Assembly: GCF_003047265.1 (NCBI RefSeq)
Contig: NZ_PZYY01000001.1
Coordinates: 186,001 to 250,000, forward strand
Length of the DNA stretch: 64,000 nt
Direction: 5' to 3'
Source of the DNA: Nocardioides terrigena
Lineage (GTDB): Bacteria; Actinomycetota; Actinomycetes; Propionibacteriales; Nocardioidaceae
Positions 58,969 to 64,000 of the stretch are shown piece by piece. Made by a program: the position numbers and the translations under genes. How positions within the stretch are numbered: position 1 is the stretch's first letter; every line of letters begins with the position of its first letter. The notes below the pieces were generated by a model, which was not told the DNA's origin, searched no databases, and saw nothing but the letters and a program-made list of their open reading frames with translations.

Positions 58969-59574
58969 ATGACCGACCCGATCAGCCTTGACGAGCGCGA
59001 GGTTCCCGACTTCGACCACGCCAGGGCCGAGGCGGCGGTCCGCGAGCTGCTGCACGCGATCGGGGAGGACCCCGACCGCGAGGGCCTGCACGACACCCCG
59101 GCTCGCGTGGCGCGTGCGTACGCCGAGCTGACGGCCGGCCTGCGGCAGCGCCCGGAGGACGTCCTCACCACCACCTTCGACATCGGCCACGACGAGATGG
59201 TGCTGGTGCGCGACATCGAGCTGTGGTCGATGTGCGAGCACCACCTGGTGCCCTTCACCGGGGTGGCTCACGTCGGCTACATCCCGGCCGAGACCGGCAA
59301 GATCACCGGGCTGTCCAAGCTGGCGCGCGTCGTCGACGTCTTCGCCAAGCGACCGCAGGTGCAGGAACGGCTCACCACGCAGGTGGCCGACGCCCTCATG
59401 GAGATCCTCGAGCCGCGCGGCGTCATCGTGGTCATCGAGGCCGAGCACCTCTGCATGACCATGCGCGGGGTGCGCAAGGCGGGCGCCCGCACGATCACGT
59501 CGGCGGTGCGCGGCATCATGCACAACGCCGCCACGCGCTCCGAGGCGATGGCGCTGATCCACTCCCGCCGATGA
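58969..59574 (+). CDS. folE: GTP cyclohydrolase I
   Basis: The protein has 201 residues. [20 protein letters not shown] carries the zinc Cys/His ligands and [20 protein letters not shown] the substrate site, with a second zinc Cys in [10 protein letters not shown]. It makes 7,8-dihydroneopterin triphosphate, the first step of folate synthesis. It follows ftsH by 12 bp and overlaps folP, so the folate genes form one operon with ftsH. Confidence 0.97.
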   Translation: MTDPISLDEREVPDFDHARAEAAVRELLHAIGEDPDREGLHDTPARVARAYAELTAGLRQRPEDVLTTTFDIGHDEMVLVRDIELWSMCEHHLVPFTGVAHVGYIPAETGKITGLSKLARVVDVFAKRPQVQERLTTQVADALMEILEPRGVIVVIEAEHLCMTMRGVRKAGARTITSAVRGIMHNAATRSEAMALIHSRR

Positions 59575-60446
59575 CGCTCCCCGAGCGACCCCTCGTGATG
59601 GGGATCGTCAACGTCACCCCCGACTCCTTCAGCGACGGCGGCCTGTACGCCGACACCGCGTCCGCCCTCGCCCACGGCCGCGACCTCCTGGCCCAGGGGG
59701 CCGACGTCCTCGACGTGGGCGGCGAGTCGACGCGTCCCGGGGCGACCCGGCCCGTGGTGGCCGAGGAGCTCGACCGGGTCGTGCCGGTCATCTCCGGGCT
59801 CGCCGCGCTGGGCGCGGTCGTCTCCGTCGACACCATGCGTGCCGAGGTCGCCGCGGCCGCGCTCGAGGCCGGGGCGCGGATCGTCAACGACGTCTCGGGC
59901 GGGCTGGCCGACCCGGCGATCCTCGGCGTCGTCGCGGGCTCCGACGCGACGTACGTCGCCATGCACTGGCGCGCGCACAGCGACCGGATGGCCGACTTCG
60001 CGACGTACGACGGTCCCGGCGGCGTCGTGACGGCCGTCGTCGACGAGCTGGCCGAGCGCCTGCACGCGGCGACCGCCGCGGGCATCGACCCCGACCGCGT
60101 CGTGCTCGACCCCGGCCTCGGCTTCGCCAAGCGCGGGGAGCACAACTGGCAGCTGCTGGCCCACCTCGAGGCGGTGGCGGCCCTGGGTCGACCGCTGCTG
60201 GTGGGCGCGAGCCGCAAGAGCTTCCTCGGCGCCCTGCTCGCCGGCCCCGACGGCACCCCGCGACCGCCCGGCGAGCGCGAGCACGCGCACTCCGCCCTGG
60301 TGCCGCTGCTCGCCGACCTGGGCGTGTGGGGCCTGCGGGTGCACGACGTACGCGCCACCACCGACGCCCTCGCGGCCTGGCAGGCCTGGCGGACCCACCG
60401 GTCGCCAGGACCCGCGCCGACCACCGGACAGGAGCAGCACGGATGA
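59571..60446 (+). CDS. folP: Dihydropteroate synthase
   Basis: The protein has 291 residues. [27 protein letters not shown] and [12 protein letters not shown] are the three diagnostic DHPS blocks for pterin and p-aminobenzoate binding. It couples dihydropterin diphosphate with PABA. The ATG at 59571 overlaps the folE stop. The C-terminal 20 residues ([11 protein letters not shown]) are low complexity and beyond the barrel. Confidence 0.96.
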   Translation: MTLPERPLVMGIVNVTPDSFSDGGLYADTASALAHGRDLLAQGADVLDVGGESTRPGATRPVVAEELDRVVPVISGLAALGAVVSVDTMRAEVAAAALEAGARIVNDVSGGLADPAILGVVAGSDATYVAMHWRAHSDRMADFATYDGPGGVVTAVVDELAERLHAATAAGIDPDRVVLDPGLGFAKRGEHNWQLLAHLEAVAALGRPLLVGASRKSFLGALLAGPDGTPRPPGEREHAHSALVPLLADLGVWGLRVHDVRATTDALAAWQAWRTHRSPGPAPTTGQEQHG

Positions 60447-60811
60447 CCGACGAGCTGAGCATCACGGGCGTCGAGTGCTTCGCGCACCACGGCGTCTTCG
60501 ACTTCGAGCGACGCGAGGGACAGACCTTCGTGATCGATCTCGCACTGGGCATCGACACCCGTCCGGCGGCCGCGTCCGACGACTTGCAGGACACCGTCAA
60601 CTACGGGACTCTCGTGGACCGGGTCCGGGCGGCAGTCGAGTCCGACCCCGTGGACCTCATCGAGACAGTGGCCCAGCGCATCGCCGACATCTGCCTGACC
60701 GACGGTCGTGTTGAATGGGCCCGCGTCACGATCCACAAGCCAGATGCACCCATTGACGCGACATTTCGGGATGTCGCGCTGACGATCACCAGGACAGAGG
60801 CCAGTCGATGA
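60443..60811 (+). CDS. folB: Dihydroneopterin aldolase
   Basis: The protein has 122 residues. GVECFAHHGVFDFERREGQ and the VNYGTLVDRV block are the FolB active-site segments, and VTIHKPDAPIDATFRDV is the family C-terminal motif. It cleaves dihydroneopterin to 6-hydroxymethyl-dihydropterin. It overlaps folP and folK by 4 bp on each side. Confidence 0.96.
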   Translation: MTDELSITGVECFAHHGVFDFERREGQTFVIDLALGIDTRPAAASDDLQDTVNYGTLVDRVRAAVESDPVDLIETVAQRIADICLTDGRVEWARVTIHKPDAPIDATFRDVALTITRTEASR

Positions 60812-61380
60812 CCGAGACCCCCAATCCCTACATCGTGGACACGGACTCCCTCACCGGAGAGATGCACCCGATCCGCCGGATCGTGGTCGCGCTCGGATCC
60901 AACCTCGGCGAGCGGCTCGCCACCCTCCAGGGCGCCGTGGACGCACTCGCCGACACTCCGGACCTCTTCCTCACCGGGGTCTCGCCGGTCTACGAGTCGG
61001 AGCCGGTGGACTCGCCGGTCGAGGACTCGCCGATGTTCCTTAACGCGGTCGTGCTGGCCGACACCACCCTCCCGGCCGCCCGGCTGATGGAGCGGGCCCT
61101 CGCCATCGAGGACGCCTTCGCCCGCGAGCGCAGCGACCTCCGCAACGCCCCGCGGACCCTCGACGTCGACCTGATCGTCGTGGGCGACCGCCGCGCCGAC
61201 GACGACTTCCTGCGCCTGCCGCACCCGCGCGCCCACCAGCGCGCGTTCGTGCTGAAGCCGTGGCACGACCTCGAGCCCGACGCCGAGCTCCCCGACCACG
61301 GCCCGATCGCCGACCTGCTCGACCAGGCCGACGCCACCGGCATCTCGCGCCGCGACGACCTGGCCCTCGAGGTCCAGTGA
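60808..61380 (+). CDS. folK: 6-hydroxymethyl-dihydropterin pyrophosphokinase
   Basis: The protein has 190 residues. VVALGSNLGERLATLQGAV opens the HPPK fold, and RTLDVDLIVVGDRRADD plus LPHPRAHQRAFVLKPW are the ATP/Mg-binding and substrate motifs. A 25-residue N-terminal extension precedes the fold. It completes the dihydropterin branch encoded by this operon. The next gene starts inside its stop codon. Confidence 0.96.
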   Translation: MTETPNPYIVDTDSLTGEMHPIRRIVVALGSNLGERLATLQGAVDALADTPDLFLTGVSPVYESEPVDSPVEDSPMFLNAVVLADTTLPAARLMERALAIEDAFARERSDLRNAPRTLDVDLIVVGDRRADDDFLRLPHPRAHQRAFVLKPWHDLEPDAELPDHGPIADLLDQADATGISRRDDLALEVQ

Positions 61381-61889
61381 CCGCAGGCCCTCCCGACGGG
61401 GGCCCGGAGGTCCCCGGTCCCGAGGAGGAGCCGGAGGGCCGCCTGCGTCCGACCTCCGCCACCGCCCTGGCGGTCGCGGCCGCTCTCGGGATGGTCGGGG
61501 GAGGGGTGCTGCGCGACGTCGCGGTCGCCCTCGACGGGACGGCGCCGATCGTCACGTGGGTCCAGGTGCTCGCCCTGGTCTTCGTGGCGTGCTTCGTCGG
61601 TGCGCTGGCGTGGGACACCCGCCGGACCCTCCACGTCCGCCACGAGCGGCTGGAGCCGCACCGCGCGGTCAACCGGCTCGTGCTGGCCCGCGCCTGCGCC
61701 CTGGTCGGTGCGCTGGTGGCCGCGGGCTATGCGGCGTACGCCGTGACCTGGGTCGGCGACGCCTCCGAGCTGGCCGGCCAGCGAGTGCTCCGCTCGGCCG
61801 TGGCGGCCGCCGCCGGAGTGGCGATCGTCATCTCCTCGCTGCTCCTCGAGCGCGCGTGTCGGCTGCCCTCCCGCGAGAACGGGCCCTAA
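61377..61889 (+). CDS. DUF3180 family membrane protein
   Basis: The protein has 170 residues with four hydrophobic segments (about 28-45, 58-76, 102-122 and 138-155). The family is a conserved actinobacterial neighbour of folK with no known function. The GTG at 61377 overlaps the folK stop (GTGA). The N-terminal 25 residues are Pro/Glu-rich and cytoplasmic. The last gene of the folate operon seems to be this one, since a new promoter-like hexamer follows. Confidence 0.85.
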   Translation: MTAGPPDGGPEVPGPEEEPEGRLRPTSATALAVAAALGMVGGGVLRDVAVALDGTAPIVTWVQVLALVFVACFVGALAWDTRRTLHVRHERLEPHRAVNRLVLARACALVGALVAAGYAAYAVTWVGDASELAGQRVLRSAVAAAAGVAIVISSLLLERACRLPSRENGP

Positions 61890-61892
61890 CCT
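61887..61892 (+). promoter_or_regulatory. -10 hexamer TAACCT, leaderless start
   Basis: TAACCT overlaps the DUF3180 stop codon and lies 6 nt before the ATG at 61899, with no ribosome-binding site. Confidence 0.5.
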
Positions 61893-61898
61893 GCTGGT

Positions 61899-62558
61899 AT
61901 GCCTTCCCTCCAGCCCCAGCAGTCACAGGTGTCCGCTCCGGCTGCCCCGGCCCCGACGAGCACCGCGCCCACCGCGCGCAGCGCCTCCCGTCGTCGCCAG
62001 CGCAGCACGCGACTGACCGTGGCCGTCGCCCTGCTCGCCGTGGCGACCCTGCTGGTCGGGTGGGCCCTGGTCGCGGGCATCGGCTGGCTGACGTCGCTGG
62101 TCGCCGTCGCGGCCCTGGTGCTCGGCGCTGCCGCGACCCGCATCACCCACACCGAGGTCATGCAGGCCCGTCGCGACGCCGCGCGGGACCGCGCCGAGCA
62201 GGCGTCCGCGTACGCCGCCCTCACCGCGGAGCGCACCGCCGAGAACGCCGTCTTCGCCGCCGACATGCGCCGCAAGATCGCCGATCGTGAGGAGGTCATC
62301 GACGGACTCGAGGTGGCCCTGAGCAAGGCCCAGCGCCTCGCCGCCGACCAGACCCGCAAGCTCAACGCCGAGGCCCGTCGCGCCGACGTCGCCGAGCGTG
62401 AGGTCTCCGAGTCCGCCCGGCTGCTCGACGCCTCCGAGGACCGCGCGGCCGAGGCCATCGTGCTGGTCGCCGAGCTCGAGGCCGAGCTCGACGTGATGCG
62501 CGCCGAGCTCGTCTCCTGGAAGGCCGCCGCGGCCGCCAAGCGCGCCGAGTCCGCCTGA
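61899..62558 (+). CDS. Hypothetical membrane-anchored coiled-coil protein
   Basis: The protein has 219 residues. A 35-residue Ala/Pro/basic N-terminus is followed by two close hydrophobic segments (about 42-80), then a long charged coiled coil (about 90-215; RKIADREEVIDGLEVALSKA). There are no enzymatic motifs. It could be a cytoplasmic scaffold anchored to the membrane. It is a single gene after the folate operon; its function is unknown. Confidence 0.7.
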   Translation: MPSLQPQQSQVSAPAAPAPTSTAPTARSASRRRQRSTRLTVAVALLAVATLLVGWALVAGIGWLTSLVAVAALVLGAAATRITHTEVMQARRDAARDRAEQASAYAALTAERTAENAVFAADMRRKIADREEVIDGLEVALSKAQRLAADQTRKLNAEARRADVAEREVSESARLLDASEDRAAEAIVLVAELEAELDVMRAELVSWKAAAAAKRAESA

Positions 62559-62645
62559 TCCACGACGCCGCCGACCGTCCCGCCGGCGGCGGCCGGGTGA
62601 CCGTGGCCGGGTGACCGCCCGGCCCGTAGGGCAGAATCAACTGAT

Positions 62646-63731
62646 GTGATCCCTGAGGACAACCGGTTCGAGAGCGACCCCGCCAGCGTCATTCCCGAGG
62701 ATCACCCGCTACCGGAGGGCTGGGAGCCCGGGCCGGTCGACGGCGGGGACGCCGCGACGGTGGCCCGCCTCAGGGACCTCCTCCGCGCCCACGAGGCCGC
62801 CGGTCGGGGCTGGGCGGGCGCGTCCGAGGACGACGTACGCGTCGAGGTCTCCGACCACGGCCTCGCCACCCGCGAGAACGTCGTCGTCCGCGACACCGCG
62901 GGCACGATCCGCGCATGGGGCAGCGTGCACGACCGGGCCGAGGGCCGGATGCTCTTCGTCCACGTCGTCGACCGCGACCTCGACGACGACACCGCGCTGG
63001 CATGCTCCGACGTGCTGTTCGAGTGGGCCGAGGCCCAGGCCCGGTCGGTGGGGGAGGGTCGCGGCCTCGAGGTCCAGCAGATCGACACCGGCGCGTTCGC
63101 CGGCGACGACCGCCAGCACCGCTTCCTCGAGGGGGCCGGCTTCACCAAGGTCCGCACCTGGTGGCAGATGAGCCGGCCGGTCACCGCCGACGAGGCGACG
63201 CTGGTGGCCGACCCGGCCGGGTGGGAGCGCAAGGGCGTGCGCTTCCGGCTCGTCGGTCGCGAGGACGACGGGATGCCCGACGAGTCCTGCCTGCGGGCGG
63301 TCCACGACGTGCTCGAGGGTGCCTTCACCGACCACTTCAACTCGGCGGAGGAGACCTTCGACGAGTTCATCCACCGGCTCCGCGAGGACCCCGGCCACCG
63401 CTGGGACCACTGGTGGCTCGCCGAGCTGCTCGACGACCCGGAGGCCCCCGAGCCCGTCGGCGCCCTCGTCGGCACGGTCTCGGAGAGCGACGACGGCCCC
63501 GACGGCTCCTACGTGTCCTACCTCGGCGTCCTGGAGTCGGCCCGTGGCCGGGGCGTGGCGACCGGGCTGCTGCGCACGATCGTGGCCGACGCCGCCGCGC
63601 GCGACCGGGACCGGGTCGGTCTGGAGGTCGATGCGGACTCCCCGACCGGGGCCGACGGCCTGTACGTCGCCATGGGCTGGGAGACGCGCTACGTCACCGA
63701 GTCGTGGCACAAGGACGTGCCGGTCCGCTGA
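62646..63731 (+). CDS. Tandem GNAT acetyltransferase (MshD-like architecture)
   Basis: The protein has 361 residues with two GNAT halves. The first (about 40-175) is degenerate in its CoA loop; the second (about 195-350) has YLGVLESARGRGVATGLL (acetyl-CoA loop) and a typical C-terminal GLYVAMGWETRY. The tandem layout is that of mycothiol synthase MshD, but the identity is uncertain and other tandem GNATs are common in actinobacteria. The GTG at 62646 has no ribosome-binding site; CAGAAT lies 8 nt upstream. Confidence 0.72.
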   Translation: MIPEDNRFESDPASVIPEDHPLPEGWEPGPVDGGDAATVARLRDLLRAHEAAGRGWAGASEDDVRVEVSDHGLATRENVVVRDTAGTIRAWGSVHDRAEGRMLFVHVVDRDLDDDTALACSDVLFEWAEAQARSVGEGRGLEVQQIDTGAFAGDDRQHRFLEGAGFTKVRTWWQMSRPVTADEATLVADPAGWERKGVRFRLVGREDDGMPDESCLRAVHDVLEGAFTDHFNSAEETFDEFIHRLREDPGHRWDHWWLAELLDDPEAPEPVGALVGTVSESDDGPDGSYVSYLGVLESARGRGVATGLLRTIVADAAARDRDRVGLEVDADSPTGADGLYVAMGWETRYVTESWHKDVPVR

Positions 63732-63757
63732 CGTCGTCCTCGGGGCCCGGCGCAGCG

Positions 63758-63801
63758 CTCAGCGCAGCGACTCGCGCCGCGCCTCAGCGCAGGGACTCGC
63801 G
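63758..63801. repeat. Duplicated 3' end of the neighbouring ABC ATPase gene
   Basis: CTCAGCGCAGCGACTCGCG (63758-63776) and CTCAGCGCAGGGACTCGCG (63783-63801) differ by one base, 25 bp apart. The second copy encodes the last residues and stop of the minus-strand gene; the first is a non-coding duplicate just beyond that stop. Confidence 0.75.
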
Positions 63802-64000
63802 CAGCGCGCGGTGCACCCCGGCCGGCGTGAGCACGCCGACGAAGGCCGCACCTTGCTTGACCCCGATCATCGGCTTGTCGTCGCGCAGCAACGCGGCGAA
63901 CGCCTCCTCCAGCGTGGAGTCGAGGTCGATCGCCGCACCGAGCTGACCGCCCTGCACGCCCTCGAGGGGCTCGAGGTGCTCCACGCGCAGCGGCGTCACG
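63784..64000 (-). CDS. C-terminal CBS-domain end of an ABC transporter ATPase (partial)
   Basis: Only about 71 C-terminal residues are visible; the gene continues beyond the window. The sequence shows a CBS-domain half: AIDLDSTLEEAFAALL, then KPMIGVKQGAAFVGVLTPAG, ending HRALRESLR. This pattern is typical of OpuCA/ProV-type glycine betaine/choline importer ATPases, where CBS domains sense ionic strength. The ATPase part itself cannot be checked here, so the transporter type is an inference. Confidence 0.65.
   Translation of the reverse strand, partial: VTPLRVEHLEPLEGVQGGQLGAAIDLDSTLEEAFAALLRDDKPMIGVKQGAAFVGVLTPAGVHRALRESLR

Noticed and set aside
1..64000. tRNA, rRNA, insertion sequence or prophage genes
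   Set aside because: I looked for transposase and integrase motifs, tRNA-like cloverleaf ends and rRNA signatures and saw none; a tool-based scan would be more sensitive.

Overview
This is 64 kb of chromosome from a high-GC actinobacterium. The evidence is very strong G/C at third codon positions, many GTG starts, ATGA/GTGA start-stop overlaps, and an actinobacterial housekeeping run: DUF2342 metalloprotease, tilS, hpt, ftsH, folE, folP, folB, folK, DUF3180. Gene content and style suggest Nocardioidaceae, perhaps Nocardioides; that is an inference, because no rRNA is present. I saw no tRNA, rRNA, prophage, insertion sequence or cas gene.

Layout. 1-6.7 kb: end of a polyamine/amino-aldehyde catabolic operon (aldehyde dehydrogenase, saccharopine-dehydrogenase-like protein, mmsA, class III aminotransferase, FAD oxidoreductase). 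6.7-9 kb: SurA-like lipoprotein and DedA protein, separated by a 399-bp gap rich in hairpins. 9-13.2 kb: a five-gene set with a UbiA prenyltransferase, type III polyketide synthase, ICMT-type methyltransferase, FAD oxidoreductase and IPP isomerase. 13.2-15.7 kb: GAF/ATPase regulator, DUF1622, SGNH hydrolase and a small monooxygenase. 16-30.2 kb: a complete L-rhamnose regulon with LacI repressor, ABC importer, mutarotase, isomerase, kinase and aldolase/dehydrogenase fusion, ending in lutABC. 30.2-31 kb: a degraded flavoprotein remnant, a 43-bp-period palindrome array and a probably frameshifted DksA/TraR gene. 31-39.3 kb: ammonium transporter, cation efflux, GDPD, MBL hydrolase, GNAT and esterase. 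39.3-43.1 kb: TPP riboswitch and thiamine ABC importer. 43.1-52.4 kb: PAP2, NlpC/P60 hydrolase, sulfotransferase, acyl-CoA oxidase-like protein, methyltransferase, CMD/ECF41 pair and pyrophosphatase. 52.4-64 kb: PBP4-type peptidase and the tilS-hpt-ftsH-folate block, then a GNAT and the 3' end of an ABC ATPase with a CBS domain.

How the genes work together. The rhamnose block appears to carry L-rhamnose from import through rhamnulose-1-phosphate to DHAP and lactaldehyde/lactate, with LutABC taking lactate to pyruvate. The 9-13 kb block resembles the Streptomyces srsABC phenolic-lipid logic (synthase, O-methyltransferase, flavin hydroxylase) with a prenyl donor isomerase and prenyltransferase added, so a prenylated phenolic lipid or quinone is a reasonable guess.

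Regulatory signals seen: a TPP riboswitch; a GlnR-type box before amt; an ECF41-type promoter before the CMD/sigma pair; a promoter plus palindromic operator before the rhamnose operon; at least twelve start codons placed 6-8 nt after a TANNNT hexamer (probable leaderless mRNAs); and two divergent gene pairs whose -10 hexamers overlap by the same TA. All functions are read from motifs and context. No database search was run.
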